Shown piece after piece: positions 26,652-36,176 of a stretch of 64,000 nt of DNA (positions are counted from its first letter, which is position 1; each line of letters starts with the position of its first letter). The notes under the pieces were generated by a model. That model had not been told where the DNA came from. It searched no databases and worked only from the letters and a program-made list of their open reading frames with translations. A program made the translations under genes and the position numbers. The stretch is from contig JBMSQB010000003.1 in the NCBI GenBank assembly GCA_049423065.1, positions 72,408 through 136,407 on the forward strand. Direction: 5' to 3'. This stretch comes from SYIM01 sp041182885 (lineage in GTDB: Bacteria; Pseudomonadota; Gammaproteobacteria; Burkholderiales; Burkholderiaceae_E).

Positions 26652-27521
26652 ATGAATTCACCCATCGCACGCACCGTCACCTGCGCGAGCCCATCGGGCC
26701 TGCATCGGATCGGATACTGGGAGTGGCCATGTCGGAGTGGAGAGCCCCAGCCGCCTGCGGTGCTCTGCGTTCACGGACTCACCCGCAATGGCCGGGACTT
26801 TGACGCGCTTGCCGAGCGACTCTCGCATCACTATCGGGTCATTTGTCCGGACATGGCGGGCCGCGGACGCTCTGACCGGCTGGCCAACTCGGCGCTGTAC
26901 GCCATTCCCCAGTATCTGGCCGACTGCGTCACCCTGGTGGCGAGGCTGGATGTCGAGCGCCTGGCATGGGTGGGCACCTCCATGGGCGGGCTGATCGGCA
27001 TGAGTCTCGCGTCGCTTCAGGCCAACCCCATCGCGGCGCTGGTGCTCAATGATGTGGGACCGGTTCTGAGTTCTGAGGGCTTGCGCCGAATTGGCGACTA
27101 CGTGGGCAAGGCCCCGAGCTTTGACAGCTATGAAGCCTGCCTTGCCTACACAAAAACGATCGCTGCGGGTTTTGGCCCACACGATGACGCAGGGTGGGAC
27201 ATGCTGGCGCGCCACTACTGGGTTCGTGACGGCATGCGTTGGCGAGTGCATTACGATCCGCGCATTGCCGAACCGTTTGCCAACGCCGGCGGCTCGGGGC
27301 CGCTGTCGCTCTGGCCGCTCTATGACGCGGTGGCTTGCCCGACGCTCCTCATTCGTGGCGCCGGGTCCGACCTGCTTGACCGTGCCACGGCACACGAGAT
27401 GACGCAGCGTGGCCCGAGAGCCCGCCTGATTGAATTTGCAGGTGTTGGGCATGCGCCCAGCCTGATTCCCCACCCGCAGATCGATGCGGTTGAACAATTT
27501 CTCAAGGAGTGCTTTCAATGA
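26652..27521 (+). CDS. Alpha/beta hydrolase
   Basis: 289 residues, a complete alpha/beta-hydrolase fold. The oxyanion HG motif is CVHGLTRNGRDFD, the nucleophile elbow is GTSMGGLIG (Ser catalytic), the acid lies in RGAGSDLLD and the histidine in GVGHAPSL. Likely an esterase or lactonase in the cytoplasm; no signal peptide is seen. The RidA-like gene overlaps its stop codon by four bases (ATGA), so the two are translationally coupled and probably act in one process. The substrate is unknown. The cap region (GKAPSFDSYEACLAYTKTIA) gives no further clue. Confidence 0.85.
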   Translation: MNSPIARTVTCASPSGLHRIGYWEWPCRSGEPQPPAVLCVHGLTRNGRDFDALAERLSHHYRVICPDMAGRGRSDRLANSALYAIPQYLADCVTLVARLDVERLAWVGTSMGGLIGMSLASLQANPIAALVLNDVGPVLSSEGLRRIGDYVGKAPSFDSYEACLAYTKTIAAGFGPHDDAGWDMLARHYWVRDGMRWRVHYDPRIAEPFANAGGSGPLSLWPLYDAVACPTLLIRGAGSDLLDRATAHEMTQRGPRARLIEFAGVGHAPSLIPHPQIDAVEQFLKECFQ

Positions 27522-27871
27522 GTGACATCAAACGGATCAATGTCGGCAAGCGGATGAGCGACGTGGCGGTTCACAACGGTGTGGTGTATCTGGCTGGCCA
27601 GGTGGCCGATGACACCAGCAAGGACGTGAAGGGACAGACCGCACAGGTTCTCGCCACGATCGATCGGTTGCTCGCCGATGCCGGAACCGACAAGACCCGG
27701 ATGCTGCAGGTGCAGATCTTTCTGAGCGACATCGCGAATTTCGCGGCCATGAATGAGGTATGGGACGCCTGGGTTCCGCAGGGTCATACCCCGCCTCGCG
27801 CAACGATCGAATCGCGACTCGCAACGCCCGCCTACCTGGTCGAGATCAAGGTCATCGCTGCGGCGCGCTGA
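27518..27871 (+). CDS. RidA/YjgF family protein
   Basis: 117 residues. RidA-family proteins hydrolyse reactive enamine/imine intermediates to ketoacids, or have related deaminase roles. Visible family features: VYLAGQVADDTSKDVKGQTAQVLATIDRLL, read in two parts, and the C-terminal PPRATIESRLATPAYLVEIKVIAA with the Arg that binds the carboxylate. The start at 27518 overlaps the stop of the hydrolase (ATGA). The C-terminus is shorter than in archetypal RidA, suggesting one of the Rid1-7 subgroups rather than RidA itself. Confidence 0.85.
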   Translation: MSDIKRINVGKRMSDVAVHNGVVYLAGQVADDTSKDVKGQTAQVLATIDRLLADAGTDKTRMLQVQIFLSDIANFAAMNEVWDAWVPQGHTPPRATIESRLATPAYLVEIKVIAAAR

Positions 27872-27900
27872 TCGGGCGCGAGCCCGTACCGGGCGGGGGG

Positions 27901-28956
27901 CTAGCGCCAGCCCACCCGGTCAATCAGTCGTGCAGCCGCAGCCTGTGAGCGGCCGAGCGCGGCGACCGGCAGTGGGTCGGCCTTGAAGGTACCAAGCGCG
28001 GCAAGCGCCGGATTTTCGGTACGTACGCCGGGAACGGCGGGCCACTCGTTGTTGCCGTCAGCCAGATAGCGCTGTGCCTCATCGCTCGCGAGATATTCGA
28101 GGAAGCGAAGCGCCGCCTCGGGATTCTTTGCGTGCCGCAAGACCCCGCCTCCAGTCACGTTGATGTGCGCGCCGTGGCCAGCCTGATCGGGCCAGATGAC
28201 CTGCAGCTTCGCCATCATCTCGCGGTCGGCGGGCTTGTCGGACCGCATGATGCGAACGAGGTAATACGTGTTGGTGAGGGCGACGGCACATTCTCCGCTG
28301 GCCACCGCTTTGATCTGGTCGGTGTCGCCGCCCCGCGGGGCGCGTGCGAAGTTGGTCACCACGCCGCGTGCCCACTGGGTGGCCGCCTCCTCGCCCTGAT
28401 GCTCGATGATGGCGGCGATGAGTGAAAGCATGTACGGATGAGCGGCCGAACGGGTGCAGACTTTTCCTTTCAGCGCCGGGTTGGCCAGGTCAGCGTAGGA
28501 CGATACGGTGTCGGATCCCATCCGCGAACGGTTCACGATAATGACCCGTGCCCGCGTGGAAATCCCGAACCAGGCAATGCCGTCGGCGGTTGCAGGCGCC
28601 CGCAGGCTCGCAGGAATTCTTGCCTCCAGGCGCTCCGAACGTACCGGGCTGAACAGCCCTTCGGTTTGTGCCTTCCATAGCCTCGCCGCATCCACCAGCA
28701 GCAGGACATCGGCCGGGCTTGCCCGACCTTCGGTGCGCAGCCGCTCGAGCAGCGCTTCATCGCCTGCCTCGATCCGGTTGATGCGGATGCCGGTGGTGCG
28801 GGTGAAGTTGGCGTAGAGCGCTTCGTCGGTCTGGTAGTGACGCGCAGAGTAGAGATTGACAACCGCTGCCTGCGCGGATGCGGTGAAGGGCAGGGCGAGG
28901 CAGAGGAGGGTAACGGCTCGGAGGATCGCGTGTTGCATGATCGGCGCGCGCGCCAT
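27901..28956 (-). CDS. Fe(3+) ABC transporter periplasmic substrate-binding protein (FbpA-like)
   Basis: 351 residues. The N-terminal signal peptide (MQHAILRAVTLLCLALPFTASAQA) is followed by VVNLYSARHYQTDEALYANF, the hallmark of FbpA/FutA ferric-binding proteins. GVVTNFARAPRGGDTDQIKAV and the Tyr pair in ALTNTYYLVRI match the iron site. It would bind ferric iron in the periplasm for an inner-membrane FbpBC transporter, but no such genes are adjacent. The start may be the ATG at 28956 or, giving a cleaner signal peptide, at 28938. A Fur box lies just upstream, so iron repression is likely. Confidence 0.87.
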   Translation of the reverse strand: MARAPIMQHAILRAVTLLCLALPFTASAQAAVVNLYSARHYQTDEALYANFTRTTGIRINRIEAGDEALLERLRTEGRASPADVLLLVDAARLWKAQTEGLFSPVRSERLEARIPASLRAPATADGIAWFGISTRARVIIVNRSRMGSDTVSSYADLANPALKGKVCTRSAAHPYMLSLIAAIIEHQGEEAATQWARGVVTNFARAPRGGDTDQIKAVASGECAVALTNTYYLVRIMRSDKPADREMMAKLQVIWPDQAGHGAHINVTGGGVLRHAKNPEAALRFLEYLASDEAQRYLADGNNEWPAVPGVRTENPALAALGTFKADPLPVAALGRSQAAAARLIDRVGWR

Positions 28957-28990
28957 GAGGCGCCTCAGGTGGAATCAGTGAATTTTAATC

Positions 28991-29014
28991 GAAATGAGAA
29001 CCATTCGCAATTAA
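28991..29014 (-). promoter_or_regulatory. Fur box upstream of the iron-binding protein
   Basis: The plus strand reads GAAATGAGAACCATTCGCAA then TTAA. TGAGAA and TTCGCA are near-perfect inverted arms, with one mismatch to the TTCTCA expected. The whole resembles the 19-bp Fur consensus GATAATGATAATCATTATC. It lies about 35 bases upstream of the iron-binding protein start and about 65 upstream of prpE on the other side, so it could affect both; iron control of the former is the simpler reading. Confidence 0.6.
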
Positions 29015-29077
29015 ACGGTTCGTAAGGCGACGGTAAGTGTCGCGACCGACACTGCGAACCGACTCGGGGAGATCATC

Positions 29078-30985
29078 ATGACAACCAACAACACGTCACT
29101 GGCAGCTTTCCACCGTCGCTCGATCACTGAACGGGAAGCGTTCTGGGCTGGGCAGGCCGCACTGATCGATTGGCACAGGCCATTTACCCGAGTGCTCGAC
29201 GACTCGAGACTGCCCTTTGCGCGCTGGTTCCTGGGCGGCGAGACCAATCTTTGCCACAACGCCGTGGACCGGCATCTGCCTGCGCTCGCCGACAAGCCTG
29301 CGCTGATCTTCGTCTCCACCGAGACCGGCATCGAGCGGACCTACACTTTCGCCGAACTGCACTCGGAGGTGATGCGGATGGCCGCGGTGATGCTGTCACT
29401 CGGCGTCAGGCGCGGTGACCGCGTACTCATCTACATGCCGATGATCGCCGAGGCGGCATTTGCGATGCTGGCCTGCGCACGGATCGGCGCCATTCACTCG
29501 GTGGTATTCGGCGGCTTTGCCTCGCACAGTCTTGCCTCCCGGATTGACGACGCAGCGCCTGAACTGATCGTAAGCGCCGATGCTGGCTCAAGGGGCGGCA
29601 AGGTCATCCCCTACAAGGGTCTGCTCGATGAGGCGATCTCGTTGGCTGCGAGCAAACCGAAGGCCGTGCTGATGGTCGATCGCGGCCTCGCTGACTATCC
29701 GCGCGTTGCCGGTCGCGACCACGACTACGCGCCGCTTCGCGAGCAGCACCTGAACGCAATCGTGCCGGTCACGTGGCTTGAGTCGAACGAGATTTCCTAC
29801 ACGCTCTATACCTCGGGCACCACGGGCAAGCCTAAAGGCGTGCAGCGTGACGTCGGCGGCTATGCGGTCGCGCTGGCGGCCTCGATGAAGCACATATTCT
29901 GTGGCAACCCGGGCGAGACCTATTTTTCAACCAGCGACATCGGATGGGTGGTGGGGCACTCCTACATTGTCTACGGCCCACTGATCGCGGGAATGGCCAC
30001 CATCATGTATGAGGGCACCCCGGTTCGCCCGGATGCGGGAATCCTCTGGCAACTGGTTGAGCGATACAGGGTGACGGTGATGTTCTCGGCGCCCACCGCC
30101 ATCCGGGTGCTGAAAAAGCAGGATCCCGCCTGGCTCACCCGCTATGACACCTCATCGCTGCGGGCGCTGTTCCTCGCGGGCGAACCGCTGGACGAGCCCA
30201 CCGCACGCTGGATCTCCGAGGGGTTGGGGCGGCCCATTATTGACAACTACTGGCAGACCGAAACCGGATGGCCGATTCTCACCGTGGCGCACGGGATCGA
30301 GAAAACGCCCACCCGCTTTGGCAGTCCCGGCATGCCCATGTACGGCTATGACGTGCGGCTTCTTCACGAGCAAACGGGCGAGGAGGTGGGACCCAATGAG
30401 AAAGGGGTGGTGGCGGTCATGCCGCCGCTGCCGCCGGGCTGCATGCAGACGGTGTGGCGCGACGATGAACGATTCGTCAAGACCTATTTTTCGAGCATTC
30501 CCGGTAAGCTCGCCTACTCCACCTTTGACTGGGGAATTCGCGACGATGACGGCTACTACTTCATTCTTGGTCGAACCGATGATGTCATCAACGTGGCCGG
30601 GCACCGTCTGGGCACCCGTGAAATCGAGGAATCGCTCTCCAGCCATGCCGCTGTGGCAGAGTGCGCGGTGGTGGGCGTCGCCGACACCTTGAAGGGACAA
30701 GTGGCTGTGGGATTTGCCGTCGTGAAAGATCCGTCCATTCTGGAAACGACCGATGACCGTCTGAAGCTCGAGGGCGAGCTGATGGCAACCGTCGACCGGC
30801 AATTGGGGGCAGTGGCGCGTCCGTCACGTGTTTATTTTGTGTCCATGCTGCCCAAGACCCGCAGCGGCAAGGTGTTGCGGCGCTCCATTCAGGCGGTGTG
30901 CGAAGGCCGCGACCCAGGCGATCTCACCACCATCGAAGACCCGGTCACGCTCGAGCAGTTGAGGCAGGCAATTGCCGGTCGCTGA
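29078..30985 (+). CDS. prpE: Propionyl-CoA synthetase
   Basis: 635 residues of the ANL ligase superfamily, activating propionate to propionyl-CoA. The N-terminal segment (FWAGQAALIDWHRPFTRVLD, then GGETNLCHNAVDRHL) follows PrpE rather than Acs. The ATP loop is YTSGTTGKPKGVQRDVGGYA, then YWQTETGWPI, the hinge in DWGIRDDDGY and the C-terminal catalytic lysine region KTRSGKVLRRSI, which is often acetylated. A GGGGAG ribosome site precedes the ATG. The methylcitrate genes prpBCD are not nearby. Overlap with the next gene suggests a paired function with that transporter. Confidence 0.9.
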   Translation: MTTNNTSLAAFHRRSITEREAFWAGQAALIDWHRPFTRVLDDSRLPFARWFLGGETNLCHNAVDRHLPALADKPALIFVSTETGIERTYTFAELHSEVMRMAAVMLSLGVRRGDRVLIYMPMIAEAAFAMLACARIGAIHSVVFGGFASHSLASRIDDAAPELIVSADAGSRGGKVIPYKGLLDEAISLAASKPKAVLMVDRGLADYPRVAGRDHDYAPLREQHLNAIVPVTWLESNEISYTLYTSGTTGKPKGVQRDVGGYAVALAASMKHIFCGNPGETYFSTSDIGWVVGHSYIVYGPLIAGMATIMYEGTPVRPDAGILWQLVERYRVTVMFSAPTAIRVLKKQDPAWLTRYDTSSLRALFLAGEPLDEPTARWISEGLGRPIIDNYWQTETGWPILTVAHGIEKTPTRFGSPGMPMYGYDVRLLHEQTGEEVGPNEKGVVAVMPPLPPGCMQTVWRDDERFVKTYFSSIPGKLAYSTFDWGIRDDDGYYFILGRTDDVINVAGHRLGTREIEESLSSHAAVAECAVVGVADTLKGQVAVGFAVVKDPSILETTDDRLKLEGELMATVDRQLGAVARPSRVYFVSMLPKTRSGKVLRRSIQAVCEGRDPGDLTTIEDPVTLEQLRQAIAGR

Positions 30986-32261
30986 TTCGCTCAAGCCAGG
31001 CGTACGCCGCAGGGAGTTCCTCGGCTGGGCTGCCTACGATTTTGCCAACTCGGGTTACACCACCGTGGTGCTCACCGCGGTGTTCAACGCCTACTTTGTG
31101 GGTGTAGTGGCGGGCGGCGAAAGCTGGGCAACGTTTGTCTGGACCCTCGCGGTGGCCGTGTCCAGCCTCATCGTTGCGGTGGTGTCGCCGCCGCTGGGCG
31201 CGTGGGCAGACCGGCGCGGCGCGAGAAAGACGCTCCTCGCAATGAGTTCTGCGGGCTGTGTGGCGGCAACCGCCGCGCTGGCCTCTGCGGGCCCCGACAC
31301 GATTCTGCTTGCCGTGTTGCTGGTCATCGTTTCAAACGTCTGTTATTGCATTGGCGAGTCGCTGATCGCCTCGTTCCTGCCTGACCTCGCCCGTCCCGAA
31401 GCCATTGGCCGGGTATCGGGATGGGGCTGGGGGGTGGGCTATTTCGGCGGCATGCTCACGCTGGGTCTGTCGCTCGCCTGGCTGCTGAGCGCCGCGTCGC
31501 GCGGTACAACGGCGGCGCTCGCCGTACCCCAGACCATGCTCATTACCGCAGTGGTGTTTGCGCTGGCATCGCTCCCCACATTTTTCCTGCTCCGCGAACG
31601 ACCGGCCCGCCCAGCCGATCCCGCTGTCGGCAATGCAGAGGCGGGCATCTGGCAACAACTGCGCCGCAGCATCGCTTCACTGCACACCTTCCCCGACCTC
31701 AAACGGCTTCTGCTGTGCATGACCTGCTACCAGGCGGGCATCGCAGTGGTGATCGCACTTGCAGCGGTCTACGCGGAGCAGCAGATGGGTTTCTCGCAGA
31801 CCGACACCATGATGCTGGTGTTCACCGTCAACATCGCGTCTGCGCTGGGGGCTTTCGGGTTTGGTTCGCTGCAGGACCGCATGGGTCATCGCCGCGCGCT
31901 TGCGCTCACGCTGGTCGGCTGGGTGGCCATGACCCTGATCGCGGGCCTTGGAGAGAGCCGCATGCAGTTCTGGATCGCCGCGGTGCTGGCAGGCCTCTGT
32001 ATCGGTGCCAGTCAGTCATGTGGGCGGGCGATGGTGGGTTTGCTTGCCCCCGAACCCAGGTTGGCCGAGTTCTACGGCTTGTGGTCGCTGGCGGTGCGGG
32101 TGGCGGCTGTGATCGGGCCCATCACCTATGGCGCGGTGACGTGGGTGAGCGGCGGCAACCACCGGCTCGCCATCCTGGGAACCGGCCTGTTTTTTGTGGC
32201 TGCCCTGGCAGTGCTCAGAACCGTTGATGTGGAGCGCGGGGCGAGGCTCAGGTCAGTCTGA
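30972..32261 (+). CDS. MFS transporter, UMF1 (Atg22-like) family
   Basis: 429 residues, about twelve membrane spans. The N-terminal REFLGWAAYDFANSGYTTVV plus ADRRGARKTLL and SLIASFLPDLARPEAIGRVSG define the UMF1 family, related to yeast vacuolar Atg22. Bacterial substrates are mostly unknown. The only start that fits is a TTG at 30972, inside the end of prpE (14-base overlap), with GAGG about 8 bases before it. The 3' end overlaps that of coaX by nine bases on the opposite strand. Confidence 0.85.
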   Translation: MPVADSLKPGVRRREFLGWAAYDFANSGYTTVVLTAVFNAYFVGVVAGGESWATFVWTLAVAVSSLIVAVVSPPLGAWADRRGARKTLLAMSSAGCVAATAALASAGPDTILLAVLLVIVSNVCYCIGESLIASFLPDLARPEAIGRVSGWGWGVGYFGGMLTLGLSLAWLLSAASRGTTAALAVPQTMLITAVVFALASLPTFFLLRERPARPADPAVGNAEAGIWQQLRRSIASLHTFPDLKRLLLCMTCYQAGIAVVIALAAVYAEQQMGFSQTDTMMLVFTVNIASALGAFGFGSLQDRMGHRRALALTLVGWVAMTLIAGLGESRMQFWIAAVLAGLCIGASQSCGRAMVGLLAPEPRLAEFYGLWSLAVRVAAVIGPITYGAVTWVSGGNHRLAILGTGLFFVAALAVLRTVDVERGARLRSV

Positions 32262-33053
32262 CGAACCAGAGCGAACCGGCGTGCCCTCGGTGCCGAGTGT
32301 GATGGCAATGCGATACAAGCCCTCGAGCACCAGGTTCTCCACGTAGGTGAATTCAATGCTCAGGCGCGGACCGAGCGAGCGCGCAGCACCGCCCGACAGG
32401 ATGCATCGCATGTCGGGATAATTCCGCTGATGAAGCGAGAACACGCGCTCGACAGCGCCTGCCTGCGCATGCGCGCAGCCCGTGGCAATCGCATCGACCG
32501 TCTGGCGGGGAAAATCAACATAATCGCCCGCAGCATCGGGGAGCGTCGCCGTATTCTGGTGAAGCGCGCGTTGCATCAGGCCGAGACCCGGCATGATGCC
32601 GCCGCCAAGAAACCGGCCGTCGGTCGAGATCATGTCGAGCGTGGTGGCCGTGCCGCATACCACCACCAGGCCCGCGCGCTCGCCGATCAGGGCACGCGCG
32701 CCGATCATCGCGGCCCATCGATCACAGCCCAGCGCAGCCGGGTTCAGATATCCGTTGGTGATACCGCATTGTTGTGCGCGTGAGCTGATCCAGTGGGCAA
32801 ACGGCGCGTCCGGCCACACCTCCAGTGCCCGGAGCACAGGATTGACCACACGCGTGCCCGCCACACTGGCAATCACGATCCGGTCAGGACGGGGCAAGCG
32901 CCGCCAGTCGCCCATCACCATGGGGATCTCGTCGAGCAGCACCCGCCCGTACTCGCGCACGCGCAGGTGCGCGGTGTCGGCGTCATGCTGCGGGGGGGAG
33001 TAAACCCCCCACTTGAAAAACGTGTTGCCAATGTCGATGAGCAGGAAGCTCAT
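32253..33053 (-). CDS. coaX: Type III pantothenate kinase
   Basis: 266 residues. It phosphorylates pantothenate, the first step of coenzyme A synthesis, in the ASKHA fold. Motifs: LLIDIGNTFFKWGVY (phosphate 1), NGYLNPAALGCDRWAAMIGA, VVCGTATTLDMISTDG and FLGGGIMPGLGLM, and the C-terminal ILSGGAA. The ATG at 33053 (MSFLLIDIGNT) is the family start; the longer frame to 33413 is not coding. In many Burkholderiales coaX follows birA; here it stands alone. Confidence 0.92.
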   Translation of the reverse strand: MSFLLIDIGNTFFKWGVYSPPQHDADTAHLRVREYGRVLLDEIPMVMGDWRRLPRPDRIVIASVAGTRVVNPVLRALEVWPDAPFAHWISSRAQQCGITNGYLNPAALGCDRWAAMIGARALIGERAGLVVVCGTATTLDMISTDGRFLGGGIMPGLGLMQRALHQNTATLPDAAGDYVDFPRQTVDAIATGCAHAQAGAVERVFSLHQRNYPDMRCILSGGAARSLGPRLSIEFTYVENLVLEGLYRIAITLGTEGTPVRSGSSD

Positions 33054-33157
33054 GGTCTGAACTGGAAAATAAATGAACGGCGGCGAGTGTAATACAGACC
33101 CTTCACGGGAGGAAAAGGCCGCGTCTCGAAGCGAGGCTCCTGTGCGGGGCTTGAGCC

Positions 33158-34603
33158 TCAGTCCGGAAGGGGTTCCGGGGGCGGCGCCCGTCGAACCCAG
33201 TCGCTCGCCTGATCGTAGCCATGGGCGAGTTGCAACACCGCGTGATCCGCACGCGGCCGCCCAATCAGTTGCAAACCGATGGGAAGGCCCAGCGCGCCGC
33301 CGAATCCTGCGGGGACACTGGCTGCAGGGAGGCCCGCCATGGTGGCGGGTATCACCACTTCCATCCATCGATGGTAGGTATCCATCGATCGGCCGGCGAT
33401 CTCGGCTGGCCAACGTGATTGCAGATCAAACGGGAACAGCTGTGCGCTGGGGAGTGCCAGAAAATCGAACCGGTCGAACAGTGAAAGCGCGGCGCGATAC
33501 CAGTCACTGCGCGCGACTGAAGCACGATAGATGTCGTGCGCGGTTCGGGTGAGCCCCTGCTCCACCTCCCAGATGGCCTCAGGCTTGAGCAGGTCGCGCC
33601 GCTTCGGATCCTGGTAGTGCGCCGACAGCGCGCCGCCTGCCAGCATGCTTCTGAGTGTGATCCACGCCTGCCAGAGTCGCTCGGGGTCGAAGCCGAGGCT
33701 GGTCGGCTCCACCACGCAGCCGAGGGATTCGAGCGTTTTCAGCGCGTCGCCACAGACCTCTGCGATGCCGGGTTCCAGCGCCAGATGGCCGTCAAGCGAG
33801 CCCAGCCATCCGATCCTCAGTCCAGATGCGGGGCCCCGCAGCGGTTCGGCAAAAATTGCCGGATCTTCCAGCAGCGACAGGGGCGCGCGGACATCGGGGC
33901 CCGCCTGAACCGCGAGCAGGCGTGCCAGATCGGCCGCGGTCCGCGCCATGGGCCCTTCCACGCCAAGCTGTTGCCCAAAAAGATCGAATTCGGGGAGCTT
34001 GGGCACGCGGCCAAACGATGGCCTGAACCCGTAGACGTTGTTCCAGCCCGCGGGGTTGCGAAGCGATCCGCCCATGTCGCTGCCGTCGGCCACCGGCAGC
34101 ATGCGAAGCGCGAGCGCGACGGCTGCCCCACCGCTCGAGCCGCCCGCCGATCGCGTGGGATCGTAGGGGTTGAGCGTGGTTCCGTAGACGGTGTTGTAGG
34201 TGTTCGAGCCCAGTCCAAACTCGGGCGTATTGGTTTTGCCGATGATGATCGCGCCCGCACGCTTCATCCGTTCCACCACCAGACTGTCGGCGACGGGCAC
34301 ATGGCCACGAAAAATCGGCGAGCCGAGCGTGGTGACAATGCCTGCTGTCTGAGCAAGATCCTTGACCGCCAGCGGAAAGCCGTGCATCCAGCCGCAGGAC
34401 TCGCCCCGTGCGAGCTGCCGGTCGCGCTCGTCGGCCTGCGCAAGCAGCGTCTCGCGAGGCTGCAGGGCGACGATCGCATTGACCGCCGGGTTGACCGCAT
34501 CGATTCGGTCCAGGTAGGCAGTCATGACCTCGCGACATGACACGTCGCGGTCATGAATCAGACTGGATAGCCGCCCGCCATGCGCAGCAACGATCGCATT
34601 CAT
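33158..34603 (-). CDS. Amidase (amidase signature family)
   Basis: 481 residues. The Ser-cis-Ser-Lys catalytic triad is visible: Lys in FPLAVKDLAQTAG and the serines in the Gly/Ser-rich SAGGSSGGAAVALALRMLPV with GSDMGGSLRNPAGWNNVYGF. It hydrolyses amides to acid and ammonia; the substrate is not predictable and GatA can be excluded because gatB/gatC are absent. The ATG at 34603 (MNAIVAAHGG) is chosen; the frame open to 34801 runs into the fumarase gene. It begins 7 bases after the fumarase stop codon, so both are probably on one transcript. Confidence 0.88.
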   Translation of the reverse strand: MNAIVAAHGGRLSSLIHDRDVSCREVMTAYLDRIDAVNPAVNAIVALQPRETLLAQADERDRQLARGESCGWMHGFPLAVKDLAQTAGIVTTLGSPIFRGHVPVADSLVVERMKRAGAIIIGKTNTPEFGLGSNTYNTVYGTTLNPYDPTRSAGGSSGGAAVALALRMLPVADGSDMGGSLRNPAGWNNVYGFRPSFGRVPKLPEFDLFGQQLGVEGPMARTAADLARLLAVQAGPDVRAPLSLLEDPAIFAEPLRGPASGLRIGWLGSLDGHLALEPGIAEVCGDALKTLESLGCVVEPTSLGFDPERLWQAWITLRSMLAGGALSAHYQDPKRRDLLKPEAIWEVEQGLTRTAHDIYRASVARSDWYRAALSLFDRFDFLALPSAQLFPFDLQSRWPAEIAGRSMDTYHRWMEVVIPATMAGLPAASVPAGFGGALGLPIGLQLIGRPRADHAVLQLAHGYDQASDWVRRAPPPEPLPD

Positions 34604-34610
34604 GGACGAC

Positions 34611-36131
34611 TCAGGCGATGGTGACAGGGATTTTGCCGATTTTTGCCTGCCACTCCCGAGGCCCGGTGGTGTGGACCGAGGTGCCTGCGGCGTCGACTGC
34701 AACCGTGACCGGCATGTCGCGGACGTCGAACTCGTAGATGGCTTCCATGCCCAGATCAGCAAAGCCCACCACCCTGGAAGTCCGAATCGCTTTGGACACA
34801 AGATAGGCGGCGCCGCCGACTGCCATCAGGTAGGCGGCCTGGTGGCGACGAATGGCCTCGATGGCCACCGGACCGCGTTCCGCCTTGCCGATCATGGCGA
34901 TCAGCCCGGTCTTGGCCAACATGGTCTCGGTGAATTTGTCCATCCGCGTAGCCGTGGTGGGACCCGCCGGGCCCACCACTTCCTCGCGCACCGGGTCCAC
35001 GGGGCCAACGTAGTAAATGACGCGGTTGCGGAAATCGACCGGCAGGGGCTCACCGCGGGCAAGCATGTCCTCGATCCGCTTGTGGGCAGCGTCGCGCCCG
35101 GTCAGCATTTTTCCGGAGAGCAGCAGGCGCTCGCCGGGCTTCCAGGAGGCCACCTCTTCCCGGGTAAGGGTGTCGAGGTTGACGCGACGCGACTGGGCGT
35201 CCGGCGTCCAGTTGATCCTGGGCCAGTCATCGAGGCTGGGGGGCTCGCAGAAGGCGGGTCCGGAGCCGTCGAGGGTGAAATGTGCATGCCGGGTGGCAGC
35301 GCAGTTCGGGATCATTGCAACCGGCTTGGAGGCCGCATGGGTGGGATAGGTGTTGATCTTCACGTCCAGCACCGTGGTGAGTCCGCCCAGACCCTGCGCG
35401 CCGATGCCCAGCGCGTTCACCTTCTCATAGAGTTCGATCCGCAGCGCCTCGAGCTTGTTCGCCGGGCCTCGGGCAAGCAGCTCCGCCATGTCGATCGACT
35501 CCATGAGCGATTCCTTCGCCATCAGCATCGCCTTTTCAGCGGTTCCGCCGATGCCGATCCCGAGCATGCCAGGCGGGCACCAGCCAGCGCCCATGGTCGG
35601 AACGGTTTTGAGCACCCAGTCAACCACACTGTCGGATGGATTGAGCATCACGAATTTCGACTTGTTCTCGGAGCCGCCGCCCTTGGCTGCCACGGTGACC
35701 TCGATCTTCTCGCCCGGCACCAGTTCCATGTGAACCACGGCAGGTGTGTTGTCAGCCGTGTTTTTGCGCTCGAATTGCGGGTCGGCCACGATCGATGCAC
35801 GCAGCAGGTTGTCGGGGTGCAGGTAGCCCTGACGCACGCCCTCGTTGATTGCATCGGTGACCGAGCCGCTAAAGCCCTCCCATTTCACCCCCATGCCCAC
35901 TTTCATGAACACGTTCACGATGCCGGTGTCCTGGCAGAGCGGGCGATGCCCCTCGGCGCACATTCGCGAGTTGGTGAGAATCTGGTCGATTGCGTCCCGG
36001 GCGGCCGGGCTCTGCTCGAGCTCGCGCGCACGGGCGAGGTGCTGGATGTAGTCGGCAGGATGGTAGTAGCTGATGAACTGCAATGCAGCGGCGATGGACT
36101 CGATCAGGTCGTCGCGGCGGATGACGCTCAT
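34611..36131 (-). CDS. Fumarate hydratase, class I (4Fe-4S)
   Basis: 506 residues, the single-chain form with alpha and beta domains fused. It interconverts fumarate and malate in the TCA cycle with an oxygen-sensitive [4Fe-4S] cluster. Cluster cysteines lie in HRPLCQDTGIVNVF (Cys66), GAGWCPPGMLGIGIGG and IPNCAATRHAHF. The C-terminal beta domain carries GKMLTGRDAAHKRI, YYVGPVDP and GPTTATRMDKF. GGGAG six bases before the ATG supports the start. It is followed directly by the amidase and preceded by a UPF0114 membrane protein on the same strand. Confidence 0.93.
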   Translation of the reverse strand: MSVIRRDDLIESIAAALQFISYYHPADYIQHLARARELEQSPAARDAIDQILTNSRMCAEGHRPLCQDTGIVNVFMKVGMGVKWEGFSGSVTDAINEGVRQGYLHPDNLLRASIVADPQFERKNTADNTPAVVHMELVPGEKIEVTVAAKGGGSENKSKFVMLNPSDSVVDWVLKTVPTMGAGWCPPGMLGIGIGGTAEKAMLMAKESLMESIDMAELLARGPANKLEALRIELYEKVNALGIGAQGLGGLTTVLDVKINTYPTHAASKPVAMIPNCAATRHAHFTLDGSGPAFCEPPSLDDWPRINWTPDAQSRRVNLDTLTREEVASWKPGERLLLSGKMLTGRDAAHKRIEDMLARGEPLPVDFRNRVIYYVGPVDPVREEVVGPAGPTTATRMDKFTETMLAKTGLIAMIGKAERGPVAIEAIRRHQAAYLMAVGGAAYLVSKAIRTSRVVGFADLGMEAIYEFDVRDMPVTVAVDAAGTSVHTTGPREWQAKIGKIPVTIA

Positions 36132-36176
36132 GAGGGGCTCCCGAGATGACAGGTGGTCTTGGCGTGACAGGGGTTT

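Noticed and set aside
27873..27894. Small GC hairpins between RidA-like and iron-binding protein genes
   Set aside because: Stems are only five base pairs without a T-tract; too weak to call a terminator.
34602..36149. 515-codon plus-strand frame opposite fumarase
   Set aside because: Class I fumarase with three cluster cysteines is on the other strand; the plus frame has no motifs.
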